A program made the translations under genes and the position numbers. Shown here in pieces: positions 18,626-28,049 of a stretch of 64,000 nucleotides of DNA. This DNA is from Pseudoalteromonas sp. N1230-9 (GTDB lineage Bacteria; Pseudomonadota; Gammaproteobacteria; Enterobacterales; Alteromonadaceae): assembly GCF_032716425.1 (NCBI RefSeq), contig NZ_CP090419.1:197001-261000 (forward strand). The letters are read 5' to 3'. Numbering within the stretch: the first letter of the stretch is position 1; each line of letters starts with the position of its first letter. Under the pieces are notes generated by a model. The model did no database searches. It saw nothing but the letters and a program-made list of their open reading frames with translations, and was not told where the DNA came from.

Positions 18626-19365
18626 TAACGTAAAACCTCTTCTAACAGTAATGATGCATCGCTTTGTTCGTCACGGTATTTCACGATCAATGCACACGAC
18701 ATGCTTAGACCTTGTTCACGACCCCATGCATTTGAAGCTGGGCGAGAGCCTGGGATCACAATCGCGTTTTCTGGGATTGCTTCACCTTTGTCTAGCTGGC
18801 GCTCGTTAACGCAATCGTAGACAGGAATGGTTGCAGATAAGCGTACACCCGGCGCAAGTACGGCACCTTTTTTCACAACCACACCTTCAACAATAACGCA
18901 GCCTGCGCCGATGAATGCGTCATCTTCAATTACCACAGGGCTGGCACCAATTGGCTCAAGTACGCCACCTAATTGTACTGCCGCACTTAGGTGAACATTT
19001 TTACCCACTTGTGCACATGAACCCACTAGTGCGTGGCTGTCGACCATTGTGCCTTCGTCGATGAACGCGCCAATATTTACATACGCTGGTGGCATGATAA
19101 TGGTGCCTTTGGCAACGTGTGCACCACGACGAACACTGCTACCACCTGGTACCATACGCACGCCTGCATCTGCTGCAAAGCCTTGTGGTGCTAAGTTGTG
19201 CTTATCAACAAAACCACCTGGGAACTCGGTATTTGTGCCATTTTTAAAGGCTTCTAAAATGCCTTGTTTAACTTCAACATTGGCGTGCCAGTTGCCGTTC
19301 TCGTCTTGTGTTGCTGCGCGAACTGCGCCTGATTCTAAGTTGTTTAATAATTCTAACCAGCTCAT
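18625..19365 (-). CDS. dapD: tetrahydrodipicolinate N-succinyltransferase
   Basis: Transfers succinyl from succinyl-CoA to tetrahydrodipicolinate in the succinylase branch of lysine/DAP synthesis. About 246 residues from the ATG at 19365. The central left-handed beta-helix is clear from hexapeptide runs (AHVAKGTIIMPPAYVNIGA, VGSCAQVGKNVHLSAAV, EDDAFIGAGCVIVEG). GAFIDEGTMVDSHALVGS matches the E. coli active-site stretch. It is about 28 residues shorter than the E. coli enzyme because the N-terminal helical domain is reduced. It follows dapA by 14 bases and overlaps the decarboxylase start. Confidence 0.93.
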   Translation of the reverse strand: MSWLELLNNLESGAVRAATQDENGNWHANVEVKQGILEAFKNGTNTEFPGGFVDKHNLAPQGFAADAGVRMVPGGSSVRRGAHVAKGTIIMPPAYVNIGAFIDEGTMVDSHALVGSCAQVGKNVHLSAAVQLGGVLEPIGASPVVIEDDAFIGAGCVIVEGVVVKKGAVLAPGVRLSATIPVYDCVNERQLDKGEAIPENAIVIPGSRPASNAWGREQGLSMSCALIVKYRDEQSDASLLLEEVLR

Positions 19366-19379
19366 GATAAAACCTGTTT

Positions 19380-20264
19380 TTAGTTCCAAGATAAAATTGT
19401 GTTGTTTGCGTGGGTGATGCTGTCTGTTTGCTCAAGCTCTAAATGTGTAAGCGGCGGACGTAAATGCGGGGTATTTATTTTACCTTGCAGGTGCATCAGT
19501 ACTTTTACGGGGATTGGATTTGCTACAGCGAATAAACTTTGGATTGCTTGCGACCAATCGGTGAATAGATTTGGGTATTGACCACTTAAACTGCGTTTAA
19601 CAAACTCATGGGTTTGACTCGGCCAAGCATTCGCGGCAACCGACACTAAACCTTTTGCACCAGCTTGAGCAAAATACGGCATAAGTGCATCATCGCCACT
19701 GAAAATGGCCAGTGTTGGAGATGCCGTTCTAAAACCTTCAAATTTACTAATGTCGCCACTGGCTTCTTTTAAAGCCCAAAGGTTTTTGTGCTCAGCAAGG
19801 TTTTTGATCACCTGCGGTGCAATCTCAACTGCACTTCTTCCTGGTACGTTATACAACATACAAGGGTGATGACTTGCGTTAAGTAGGCTTTCAAACCAAT
19901 GTGTTTGGCCAACAACCCCTGGCTTTGCATACAGAGGTGAGCCCAATAAATAGCCATGAATAGGTAGTTGATTGCAGTATTCAACCCAAGCAATTTGTTG
20001 CTTAAGGTTCATACCGCCCACAGCAACCATGAGGGGGACACTCGGTGCTAATTGGCAAACATGCTCAACAATGGCTTGTTGCTCTTTAAGTGAAAGCGCC
20101 AGTCCTTCACCGGTACTGCCAAGCAATAAAATGCCGTTATTTGCATCTTGCTGCTCAGCCACCAGTTGTTCAAGGGCCGTGTAATCGACCTCGCCAGATT
20201 CAGAAAAAGGCGTGACAAGCGCTGTCCATAATGGATAGTCGTTTAAATCAAAATTGTTGATCAT
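19380..20264 (-). CDS. dapA: 4-hydroxy-tetrahydrodipicolinate synthase
   Basis: Condenses pyruvate with aspartate semialdehyde, the first committed step to lysine. 294 residues, family length. Motifs are ALVTPFSESGEVDY, GSTGEG for substrate binding, the Tyr in MLYNVPGRS, and the Schiff-base Lys in WALKEASGD. It is the first gene of the operon dapA-dapD-decarboxylase-M14. Its 5' leader carries a lysine riboswitch ending about 140 bases before the ATG. The start has only a weak GAGAG ribosome site that can be paired into a hairpin (see riboswitch notes). It may be a second, lysine-tuned copy; whether another dapA exists cannot be seen here. Confidence 0.93.
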   Translation of the reverse strand: MINNFDLNDYPLWTALVTPFSESGEVDYTALEQLVAEQQDANNGILLLGSTGEGLALSLKEQQAIVEHVCQLAPSVPLMVAVGGMNLKQQIAWVEYCNQLPIHGYLLGSPLYAKPGVVGQTHWFESLLNASHHPCMLYNVPGRSAVEIAPQVIKNLAEHKNLWALKEASGDISKFEGFRTASPTLAIFSGDDALMPYFAQAGAKGLVSVAANAWPSQTHEFVKRSLSGQYPNLFTDWSQAIQSLFAVANPIPVKVLMHLQGKINTPHLRPPLTHLELEQTDSITHANNTILSWN

Positions 20265-20357
20265 CTCTCACGAACTTATAAGGTATTCGAAGAGTTTATG
20301 CGGGAACATTTGAATGGAGCCGCATGTCGTCGTTCGAACAAGGTATAATTCGAAGAG
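20265..20357 (-). promoter_or_regulatory. putative expression platform of the lysine riboswitch
   Basis: The bases just before the dapA ATG (20265-20274 on the plus strand) contain the ribosome site GAGAG. They can pair with CTCTTCGAA on the minus strand at 20286-20294. An identical second copy of CTCTTCGAA lies at 20349-20357. A further stem, ATGCGG/CCGCAT, lies between the two copies. No T-run terminator is evident, so control of translation initiation is more likely than termination. Confidence 0.5.
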
Positions 20358-20405
20358 CGAATGGGCTTAAAATAATAAAGACGCGACGGCCTTATTATAC
20401 TAAGA

Positions 20406-20594
20406 CCAGAAGCTCTCCACCAAACTAATCAATAGCAATTTGCTATTGTTGGTGACAGTCGCTGGGATTCAGCCCAGTCGCCCGAAATAAGCACCTCACA
20501 AACGGTGTTACTTCTCGGCGTTAATTCCCCTCACGTATGATCAACAGAGTCTGTGCTCTTCCCATACGCTACCTGAATAACGCACCTCTTCCAG
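20406..20594 (-). ncRNA. lysine riboswitch (L box) aptamer
   Basis: On the minus strand the 189-base stretch carries the conserved lysine-aptamer blocks in order: AGAGGTGCG, CAGGTAGCG (usually CAAGTA), GAGGGGAA, CGCCGAGA, GGGCTGAATCCCAG, CTGTCACCA, and TGGTGGAGAGCTTCTGG at the 3' end. The outer stem closes between CTGGAAG and CTTCTGG with two wobble pairs. This matches the E. coli lysC element block by block as I recall it. Lysine binding is expected to lower expression of the downstream dapA operon. Confidence 0.93.
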
Positions 20595-20778
20595 CCCTTT
20601 ATGCTCGCTTTAAAGGTTAAAGCCAACATAGTTAAATAGGGTATATTCGGCGATTAAAGCATTTTAGCCATCTAGGTGTCAAGGCGAAGGATTTGTTTTT
20701 TAGTGACCGATTTTGCAACATGGTTACGTATAAGCGTGTTTTTACGTACACTTAGCGTTAACCAAATAAATTGGAAAA

Positions 20779-21477
20779 ATGATGGAAAAATTTAACGATA
20801 TTTATCAACGAGCCGTATCTCGAAAGGGCAGCGAAGAAATGCTGCATGCACTGTTATCAAACCCGCTCGATGATACTGATATTGCCAAAATGCATGACGA
20901 TTTATGGTTAGAAGAGTTCACGCGTAAAGTTTTTCAAAGCGGCTTTTATTGGTCTGTTATCAATAACAAGTGGGCAGGTTTTCGCGACGTGTTTTGGGAT
21001 TTCAGCGTAGAGAAACTGTTGATGATGCCGCCAGATATGCTTGAGCAAAAAGCCAGTGACGAGCGAATTGTTCGTAATTTTAAAAAAGTACAAACGATCC
21101 CAGAAAACGCATACATGATCCACGAAGTTGCCGAAAAACATGGCAGCTTTAGCCAGTTTATTGCGGATTGGCCAACTGACAATATTATTGGCTTGTGGGC
21201 CTATCTTAAAAAACATGGTGCGCGTTTAGGGGGAAATACTGGCCCTTACGCTTTGCGAGCGCTTGGTAAAGATACCTTTTTACTTTCTCGCGATGTAGAA
21301 ACCTACTTGCGTGCCCACGAGTTGATAGAGGGCGGCTTACAAACTAAAAAATCGTTACAAGCAGCACAAGATTTTTTCAATGAATTACAACAGCAAAGTG
21401 GCTATAGCCTGCAAGCACTTAGTCAGCTTGTGGCCTATGGGGTAGGTGATAACCGCGTAGGTGTAGCCACACGTTAA
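20779..21477 (+). CDS. DNA-3-methyladenine glycosylase I family protein
   Basis: Base-excision repair glycosylase of the Tag family (helix-hairpin-helix fold), 232 residues. Recognisable parts are QSGFYWSVINNKWAGFRDVFWDF (the family has W..IL.KREGFREAF), KHGARLGGNTGPYALRALGKDTFLLSRDV and the C-terminal helices. The N-terminal Cys/His zinc ligands of E. coli Tag are not apparent, so this is a divergent branch. ATG at 20779 is used; the next codon is also ATG. The gene is divergent from dapA and 8 bases ahead of selO, with which it is probably cotranscribed. Confidence 0.85.
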   Translation: MMEKFNDIYQRAVSRKGSEEMLHALLSNPLDDTDIAKMHDDLWLEEFTRKVFQSGFYWSVINNKWAGFRDVFWDFSVEKLLMMPPDMLEQKASDERIVRNFKKVQTIPENAYMIHEVAEKHGSFSQFIADWPTDNIIGLWAYLKKHGARLGGNTGPYALRALGKDTFLLSRDVETYLRAHELIEGGLQTKKSLQAAQDFFNELQQQSGYSLQALSQLVAYGVGDNRVGVATR

Positions 21478-21485
21478 GGACAGTT

Positions 21486-22898
21486 ATGAAACTGCAAACT
21501 CGATACACAGATATCAGTGAACTGCTCGCTATTAAAGATATGCCGAGCACCGCTGCTAAGCCGCAATTACTGCTCTTCAATGACAAGCTAGCTGATAACT
21601 TTTCAATTAAACATGACAGCGAATTTTTAGCTAAATTACTATCTGGTTCGACGATAGATAACGCCGTGGCACCGGTTGCACTTGGTTACTCAGGTCATCA
21701 ATTTGGTCATTTTTCACCGCGTCTTGGTGATGGCAGGGCGCATTTGCTTGGCGCTATTACAGATAAAGATGGCACATTGTGGGACTTGCAGCTAAAAGGC
21801 GCAGGAGCAACAGTGTTCTCGCGCGGTGGTGATGGTCGCTGTGCCATTGGCCCTGCAGTGCGTGAGTACATTATGAGTGAGGCGCTTCATGCGCTAGGTA
21901 TCGCGACTACGCGCTGTTTAGCTGTGGTGACTACTGGTGAAACGGTATATCGAAATCCTCCTCGACCTGGTGCGGTCGTCACGCGTTTAGCTAAAAGCCA
22001 TATCCGTGTTGGTTCATTTCAATACTTAGCAACACAGGGTGATATAGAAGGGTTAGAAAAGCTTGTCGATTACGCGATCTGTTGTCATTTTCCTGAAATT
22101 AATAGCACGGATGAAAAGCGCTATATCGACTTTTTAACAGCTGTACAAGACAAGCAAATTGAGTTGATAGTAAGTTGGATGCGTGTCGGTTTTATACACG
22201 GTGTTATGAATACTGATAACACCTTGATAAGTGGTGAAACCATTGATTATGGTCCTTGCGCTATGATGAACAACTTTGATTTTGATACTGTGTTTAGCTC
22301 AATTGATCACCAAGGGCGCTATGCATTTGGCAATCAGCCGACGATTGCTAATTGGAATTGTGCGCGCCTAGCTGAAAGCCTATTACTTTTATTTAAAGAC
22401 GAAAAACAAGCGCTTACAGACCTTTCGGCGGTTATAAATAGCTTTTCAACTCGGTTCAATGACGCCTTTAATTTTATGTGGCAAAAAAAGCTGGGCTTAG
22501 AAAGCCTGGAAGAAGATGACCATATACTTGTTTCTGAATTGTTGACGTTAATGAAGCAACATAAATTGGATTATACCAACACATTTAATCTTTTGACTGA
22601 GTCATTACAGTCTCCAGTAACCATACCTGCCAATATAAAAGAATGGTATAAAAAATGGTTTTTAAGAACATCTACTCAAAGTTATAAAACGATGCGTGCT
22701 GTTAATCCTGCAGTCATTCCACGCAACCATAATATCGAAATGATTATAGGTGAATATGAGAACTCTGGAAAAAGCGCTTCACTGGAAGCATTTTTGAAAG
22801 TGATATCAAATCCTTATATTTATAAAGCTGAAAATACACATTGGTATGAGCCTCCTAAGGAGGGTGATGCGAATTATCAAACTTTTTGTGGAACTTAA
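21486..22898 (+). CDS. selO: protein adenylyltransferase SelO (YdiU/UPF0061)
   Basis: Pseudokinase-fold enzyme that transfers AMP to hydroxyl groups of proteins, linked to redox stress. 470 residues, normal for the family. Seen are GYSGHQFGHFSPRLGDGRA, the ATP-binding region DLQLKGAGATVFSRGGDGR, AVREYIMSEALHALGI, and the metal/catalytic segment HGVMNTDNTLISGETIDYGP. The bacterial form lacks selenocysteine. It begins 8 bases after the glycosylase gene. Substrates are unknown here. Confidence 0.93.
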   Translation: MKLQTRYTDISELLAIKDMPSTAAKPQLLLFNDKLADNFSIKHDSEFLAKLLSGSTIDNAVAPVALGYSGHQFGHFSPRLGDGRAHLLGAITDKDGTLWDLQLKGAGATVFSRGGDGRCAIGPAVREYIMSEALHALGIATTRCLAVVTTGETVYRNPPRPGAVVTRLAKSHIRVGSFQYLATQGDIEGLEKLVDYAICCHFPEINSTDEKRYIDFLTAVQDKQIELIVSWMRVGFIHGVMNTDNTLISGETIDYGPCAMMNNFDFDTVFSSIDHQGRYAFGNQPTIANWNCARLAESLLLLFKDEKQALTDLSAVINSFSTRFNDAFNFMWQKKLGLESLEEDDHILVSELLTLMKQHKLDYTNTFNLLTESLQSPVTIPANIKEWYKKWFLRTSTQSYKTMRAVNPAVIPRNHNIEMIIGEYENSGKSASLEAFLKVISNPYIYKAENTHWYEPPKEGDANYQTFCGT

Positions 22899-23278
22899 AA
22901 AATTCCAGAAAAGGCTGATTGTTAGCTACTGTGCCTAAGTGTAATATTTAACACCTATGCTAAGAAATATGACTGAACACTTTTTATATATAAGTTAACG
23001 CACCTAGTTATTAAGTCTATTTTTTAGTTAATTTATAGTCGTTGTTAATTAACAATAATAACGAGTTGTTAATTTGAATGACGATTTAACTATAGTATTA
23101 GGTAAGTTTTATATTATCACCTATAGTTTCTAATGACCTGAATCAAACTATGATTTGAGTTAGTAGTATAACCTGTTACCTATTAAGTATAGGTTAACAA
23201 ATCGAAGAGTATTCTGCTTATAAAATGGGCTGGGATGACTTAGCTGAAAATTTTAATTGTGAAAATGGGAAGGAAACA
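22899..23278 (+). promoter_or_regulatory. AT-rich control region upstream of the OmpA-family gene
   Basis: 380 bases with no credible gene. It holds several short inverted repeats: TTAACA/TGTTAA around 23047, AACTATA/TATAGTT flanking about 23090-23128, and ACCTAT-N5-ATAGGT at 23178-23194. ACCTAT also occurs singly at 23119-23124. The repeated half-site suggests regulator binding. No factor could be named. Confidence 0.5.
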
Positions 23279-24328
23279 ATGAAATTAAAATCACTTACTA
23301 TGGCGATCGCATTAGCTGCAACTAGTGCATCAACATTTGCTGCAGAGAAAGAAGGTTTTTATATCGGTGTATTCGGTGACTACTACGATGCATCTTGGAT
23401 TGCAACAGATTACTCACCTAATGTGAGAACTGGTTATGCAACAGGTTTCGGTGCTGAGATTGGTTACCGATTCTCAGATTACTGGAGCGCTCGTTTAGAG
23501 TACGCTGATGGAAATATTGATACTGAACACCTAATCACGGGTGATAAGTACGACATGGACATGGATAGATACGGCATCGACATGCTGCACCATTTTTCTG
23601 GTGGTCCATTCTACGGTGTGTTAGGTCTTAAAGAAATTGATGTGTACGAGAAAAGTACATTTGCAAATATTGGTCTAGGTTACCAGCACTTTGTAACTGA
23701 GGGTCTATCAGTTAACTTTGAAACATCTTACTACAGAGGTTTAGAGTTCAGTGAGTCAGACTTAAATGCTAAGTTTGGTGTAAGCTACTTATTCGGTCAA
23801 TCAAGCGAGCCAGCGGCACCTGTTGAGCCAGCGCCAGTTGTTGTTCAAGAGCCAACAGATTCAGATTCTGATAACGATGGTGTAATTGATGCTGATGACC
23901 AATGTGCAAACACGCCGATGACAGACGCTGTAGATGCAACGGGTTGTACTTTGTATGAAGAGAAGCCAGTAACAATTAGCCTACTAGTTAGCTTTGCTCA
24001 TGACTCAGCGGCTGTTCCACAACGCTACTTTGATGACATTGCTGAAGTTGCTACCTTCATGAAGGAAAATACAGACGCAACGGTTGTTTTAGAAGGCCAT
24101 GCTTCAGCAGTAGGTGATGCTGAGTACAACATGACTCTATCTAAAAAGCGTGCTGATGATGTTGCTGATGAATTAATCAAAGACGGCATCTCTGAAGATC
24201 GTATTTCAACAAAAGGCTATGGTGAAGAGCGTTTGAAGAATGAAGCAAACACTTTAGAAGCTCACGCTGAAAACCGTCGTGTTGAAGCGCAACTAACATC
24301 AACTCAACGTGTAAAAGTTATGCGTTAA
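23279..24328 (+). CDS. OmpA-family outer membrane porin with TSP3 linker
   Basis: About 349 residues from the ATG at 23279, with AAGGAA directly upstream; an in-frame ATG at 23225 would put 18 polar residues ahead of the signal peptide. Signal peptide: MKLKSLTMAIALAATSASTFAA. An 8-stranded barrel region follows (about 24-180, alternating aromatic strands such as GFYIGVFGDYYD), then a Pro/Ala linker and a calcium-type thrombospondin-3 repeat, DSDNDGVIDADDQC. The C-terminal OmpA domain binds peptidoglycan (LEGHASAVGDAEYN, NRRVEAQL). It probably anchors the outer membrane to the wall. It has its own terminator and a repeat-rich upstream region. Confidence 0.9.
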   Translation: MKLKSLTMAIALAATSASTFAAEKEGFYIGVFGDYYDASWIATDYSPNVRTGYATGFGAEIGYRFSDYWSARLEYADGNIDTEHLITGDKYDMDMDRYGIDMLHHFSGGPFYGVLGLKEIDVYEKSTFANIGLGYQHFVTEGLSVNFETSYYRGLEFSESDLNAKFGVSYLFGQSSEPAAPVEPAPVVVQEPTDSDSDNDGVIDADDQCANTPMTDAVDATGCTLYEEKPVTISLLVSFAHDSAAVPQRYFDDIAEVATFMKENTDATVVLEGHASAVGDAEYNMTLSKKRADDVADELIKDGISEDRISTKGYGEERLKNEANTLEAHAENRRVEAQLTSTQRVKVMR

Positions 24329-24350
24329 TAGTGAGTTGTAAGTTTTGAGA

Positions 24351-24377
24351 AACCCAGCCATATGGCTGGGTTTTTTT
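24351..24377 (+). terminator. terminator of the OmpA-family gene
   Basis: A 9-bp stem, AACCCAGCC/GGCTGGGTT, followed by a T run, 22 bases after the stop. Confidence 0.92.
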
Positions 24378-24387
24378 ATGCCTAAAA

Positions 24388-24402
24388 TAAGAATGATTCT
24401 TA
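24388..24402. promoter_or_regulatory. 15-bp palindrome upstream of acnB
   Basis: TAAGAATGATTCTTA is a perfect palindrome around one centre base in the 280-base region before acnB. It shares 11 of 19 positions with the Fur consensus, which is suggestive only. Confidence 0.35.
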
Positions 24403-24610
24403 CTTAATAAATATTCATCTGAATAGCTTTTTTTTTAACTACTATTCATGTTATTTATAGTGAATATAAAGTGCCTAACCGCAGCATGGATTTTCATCTA
24501 TACTTAAAAGCTTTATAATCAATCGTCAGAATACTATAAGTACTGGGTTATATATTTGGTATTTAGTTTAATACTACCGAGTACTTTCACGTCACCAAGA
24601 GGGCAATATT

Positions 24611-27208
24611 GTGCTACAAGAATATCGTAAACACGTAGAAGAACGTGCCGCGTTAGGTATCGTACCAGCGCCATTAGATGCTCAGCAAACGGCTGATCTT
24701 ATTGAACTAATTAAAAATCCACCAGCAGGCGAAGAAGAGTTTATTCTTGATCTTCTTGTTAACCGCGTACCACCAGGTGTTGATGATGCAGCTTACATCA
24801 AAGCAGGTTTCTTAGCTGCAGTTGCAAAAGGTGAAGCGAGCTCTCCATTGGTATCAAAAGAAAAAGCTGCTGAGCTACTTGGTACTATGTTAGGTGGTTA
24901 CAACATCGCGCCTATGATTGATCTTTTAGATGACGCAGCGTTAGCACCAATCGTTGTTAAAGGTTTATCAAATACATTATTAATGTTCGATGCTTTCTAC
25001 GATGTAGAAGAAAAAGCGAAAGCAGGTAACGAATTTGCTAAGCAAGTAATCGAGTCTTGGGCAAATGCAGAGTGGTTTGTAAATAAGCCAGCTGTTGCTG
25101 AAAAAATCTCAGTTACGGTATTCAAAGTAACTGGCGAAACAAATACAGATGACCTTTCTCCTGCACCAGATGCATGGTCTCGTCCTGATATTCCATTACA
25201 CGCTTTAGCAATGCTAAAAAATGAGCGCGAAGGTATCAACCCTGAAAAACCAGGTGAAGTGGGCCCTATCTCACAACTAGAAGAGCTTAAAACGAAAGGT
25301 TTACCTCTTGCTTACGTTGGTGATGTAGTTGGTACGGGTTCTTCTCGTAAATCTGCAACTAACTCTGTACTTTGGTTCATGGGTGATGATATTCCTCACG
25401 TGCCAAACAAACGCGTTGGTGGTGTATGTTTAGGCGGTAAAATCGCGCCTATCTTCTTCAACACAATGGAAGACTCTGGTGCATTGCCAATCGAACTTCC
25501 TGTTGACGAGCTAAACATGGGCGACCAAATCGATATCTTCCCATACGAAGGTGTTGTTAAGCGTCACGGTACTGATGAAGTAATCTCTACTTTCTCACTT
25601 AAATCAGATGTAATTCTTGATGAAGTGCGTGCTGGCGGCCGTATTCCACTAATCATCGGTCGTGGTTTAACGGATAAAGCGCGTGCATCACTAGGTATGG
25701 AAGCTGAAGATATCTTCCGTAAGCCTGCTCTTGTAACTGATTCTGGTAAAGGCTTCACACTAGCTCAGAAGATGGTTGGTAAAGCATGTAACATGCCTGG
25801 CGTACGTCCTGGTCAATACTGTGAGCCGAAAATGACCACTGTTGGTTCGCAAGATACAACAGGTCCTATGACGCGTGATGAACTTAAAGACCTTGCTTGT
25901 TTAGGTTTCTCTGCAGACTTAACAATGCAGTCTTTCTGTCATACATCAGCTTACCCTAAACCAATCGACGTAAACACTCATCACACACTTCCTGATTTCA
26001 TCATGAACCGTGGCGGTGTATCACTACGTCCAGGTGACGGTGTAATCCACTCATGGTTAAACCGTATGTTATTACCAGATACAGTAGGTACTGGTGGTGA
26101 CTCGCATACTCGTTTCCCTCTAGGTATTTCATTCCCTGCGGGTTCAGGTGCGGTAGCATTCGCAGCAGCAACAGGTGTAATGCCTCTTGATATGCCTGAG
26201 TCAATCTTAGTTCGTTTCAAAGGTGAAATGCAGCCAGGTATCACACTACGTGACCTAGTTCATGCTATCCCTTACTTTGGTATCAAAGAAGGTCTTCTAA
26301 CAGTTGAGAAGAAAGGCAAAATCAACGAATTCTCTGGTCGCGTACTAGAAATCGAAGGTGTTGAGCACCTAACTGTTGAGCAAGCTTTCGAGCTTTCTGA
26401 TGCATCAGCTGAGCGTTCAGCGGCAGGTTGTACAGTTAAACTTTCTAAAGAGTCTATTGCTGAATACCTAGAGTCAAACATTGTAATGCTTAAGTGGATG
26501 ATCTCTGAAGGTTACGGCGATGTTCGTACTATTGAGCGTCGTATCACCGCAATGCAAGAGTGGTTAGCGAATCCTGAGCTTATGGAAGCGGATGCTGACG
26601 CAGAGTACAAACATGTAATCGAAATCGACCTTGCAGACATTAAAGAGCCAATCCTTTGTGCGCCAAATGACCCAGATGATGCGCGTCTTCTTTCTGACGT
26701 AACTGGCGAGAAAATCGATGAAGTATTTATCGGTTCTTGTATGACTAACATCGGTCACTTCCGTGCTGCAGGTAAACTACTAGATGGTTTCAGTGGTCGT
26801 ATCCCAACTCAACTTTGGGTTGCACCACCAACGAAGATGGATAAAGATCAACTTACTGACGAAGGTTACTACGGTATCTTTGGTCGTGTAGGTGCACGTA
26901 TCGAAACTCCTGGGTGTTCACTCTGTATGGGTAACCAAGCGCGTGTTGCTGATAAAGCAACGGTTGTGTCTACCTCTACGCGTAACTTCCCTAACCGTCT
27001 AGGTACTGGCGCAAACGTATTCTTAGCATCAGCAGAGCTTGCTGCAGTAGCAGCAATCTTAGGTAAACTTCCTACACCTGCTGAGTACCAAGAGTACGCA
27101 GCTAAGATCAATGCAACGGCAGCTGATACTTACCGTTACTTAAACTTCCACCGTATGCCTCAGTATACGAAAAAGGCAGATGAAGTAATCATTCAGCAAG
27201 CTGTTTAA
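24611..27208 (+). CDS. acnB: aconitate hydratase B
   Basis: Main TCA-cycle aconitase, isomerising citrate and isocitrate through a 4Fe-4S cluster; often also 2-methylisocitrate dehydratase. 865 residues, the AcnB length. The N-terminal HEAT-like domain ([16 protein letters not shown] to about 155) precedes the swivel domain, which is the AcnB order. Cluster cysteines lie in [15 protein letters not shown] and [14 protein letters not shown]. Active-site stretches include [10 protein letters not shown] and [11 protein letters not shown]. The start is GTG at 24611 (the encoded residues match the E. coli N-terminus), with AGAGGG upstream. Single-gene transcript with a terminator. Confidence 0.98.
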   Translation: MLQEYRKHVEERAALGIVPAPLDAQQTADLIELIKNPPAGEEEFILDLLVNRVPPGVDDAAYIKAGFLAAVAKGEASSPLVSKEKAAELLGTMLGGYNIAPMIDLLDDAALAPIVVKGLSNTLLMFDAFYDVEEKAKAGNEFAKQVIESWANAEWFVNKPAVAEKISVTVFKVTGETNTDDLSPAPDAWSRPDIPLHALAMLKNEREGINPEKPGEVGPISQLEELKTKGLPLAYVGDVVGTGSSRKSATNSVLWFMGDDIPHVPNKRVGGVCLGGKIAPIFFNTMEDSGALPIELPVDELNMGDQIDIFPYEGVVKRHGTDEVISTFSLKSDVILDEVRAGGRIPLIIGRGLTDKARASLGMEAEDIFRKPALVTDSGKGFTLAQKMVGKACNMPGVRPGQYCEPKMTTVGSQDTTGPMTRDELKDLACLGFSADLTMQSFCHTSAYPKPIDVNTHHTLPDFIMNRGGVSLRPGDGVIHSWLNRMLLPDTVGTGGDSHTRFPLGISFPAGSGAVAFAAATGVMPLDMPESILVRFKGEMQPGITLRDLVHAIPYFGIKEGLLTVEKKGKINEFSGRVLEIEGVEHLTVEQAFELSDASAERSAAGCTVKLSKESIAEYLESNIVMLKWMISEGYGDVRTIERRITAMQEWLANPELMEADADAEYKHVIEIDLADIKEPILCAPNDPDDARLLSDVTGEKIDEVFIGSCMTNIGHFRAAGKLLDGFSGRIPTQLWVAPPTKMDKDQLTDEGYYGIFGRVGARIETPGCSLCMGNQARVADKATVVSTSTRNFPNRLGTGANVFLASAELAAVAAILGKLPTPAEYQEYAAKINATAADTYRYLNFHRMPQYTKKADEVIIQQAV

Positions 27209-27233
27209 TAAGTAAATAGCGTATTTTCACTTT

Positions 27234-27259
27234 AAAGCCCGCATTTTTGCGGGCTTTTT
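27234..27259 (+). terminator. acnB terminator
   Basis: A 10-bp stem, AAAGCCCGCA/TGCGGGCTTT, with a short T loop and trailing T run. Confidence 0.92.
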
Positions 27260-27407
27260 ATATTTTAGATTAAATTTTCATTATTTTGACTTTATCGATC
27301 TTAAAATTGATCAATAACTGCATTGAGTTTACATAATAACGCAATATTTTCCCTTCAATTGCATTAAAATCCTCGCCAATATTCTCAACATTTAAGGCGA
27401 GATCTTT

Positions 27408-28040
27408 ATGACTACATTAAACAACCAGAACCTCTTACAACTTCGCTTTGTAAGCCAAGCACATATTGACGCAGTAAAGCCTTCTTTTGCTAACCTTCCT
27501 GCTAATCCATACGCAGATGGTGAATTTCGTAAGCGTCGTTATTCAGTAATTAAAGTTGTTGATGGCGAACTAAAACTACAAGCAACAAAAGCATTCGTAC
27601 AAGACGACTCAATCAATACCTTTCAAGGTAATGTTGAGCGTACTTATGAGAACTTAGAAGATAGCTTATTAGCCACTGATGGCATGAAGCAAATCGTTAA
27701 TCAGTTCCGCGATATGACCGGTATTAGCGATGACCGCGATATTGAAATTCACCAATTCAGAATGCTTGCGATCGACAGCGACACACCTGCTGCGCCAGAA
27801 GGTGTTCATCAAGATGGTTTTGATCACGTGTGTGTATGTGGTGTATCGCACGAAAACTTAGAAGGTGGTGAGCTACTTGTTTATGAACACCAGCAAGCAG
27901 AGCCATGTTTCAAAATGGAAATTAAAGACGGTATGTTCGCACTGATTAATGACCGTGAAGTATGGCACAACGCTACACCAATGAATAAATTAGACGCAAG
28001 CAAAGAAGGTTACCTTGATTGCTTCGTACTCACTGCGTAA
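27408..28040 (+). CDS. 2-oxoglutarate/Fe(II) dioxygenase, amino-acid hydroxylase-like family
   Basis: 210-residue soluble protein resembling the 2OG-Fe oxygenase family that includes bacterial isoleucine hydroxylases (Pfam 2OG_Fe_Oxy_2 by recall). The iron triad is visible: H134 and D136 in GVHQDGFD and H187 in EVWHNATP. The expected 2-oxoglutarate-binding basic residue after the last His is not obvious; the segment is KLDASKEGYLDCFVL. It lies 9 bases ahead of a cysteine-desulfurase-like gene, so the two form an operon. A free amino acid substrate is plausible but unproven. The ATG at 27408 opens a normal N-terminus. Confidence 0.8.
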   Translation: MTTLNNQNLLQLRFVSQAHIDAVKPSFANLPANPYADGEFRKRRYSVIKVVDGELKLQATKAFVQDDSINTFQGNVERTYENLEDSLLATDGMKQIVNQFRDMTGISDDRDIEIHQFRMLAIDSDTPAAPEGVHQDGFDHVCVCGVSHENLEGGELLVYEHQQAEPCFKMEIKDGMFALINDREVWHNATPMNKLDASKEGYLDCFVLTA

Positions 28041-28049
28041 GGGTAAACC

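Noticed and set aside
25981..27111. Antisense frames over acnB
   Set aside because: They lie wholly inside acnB on the other strand and carry no motif, signal or ribosome site.
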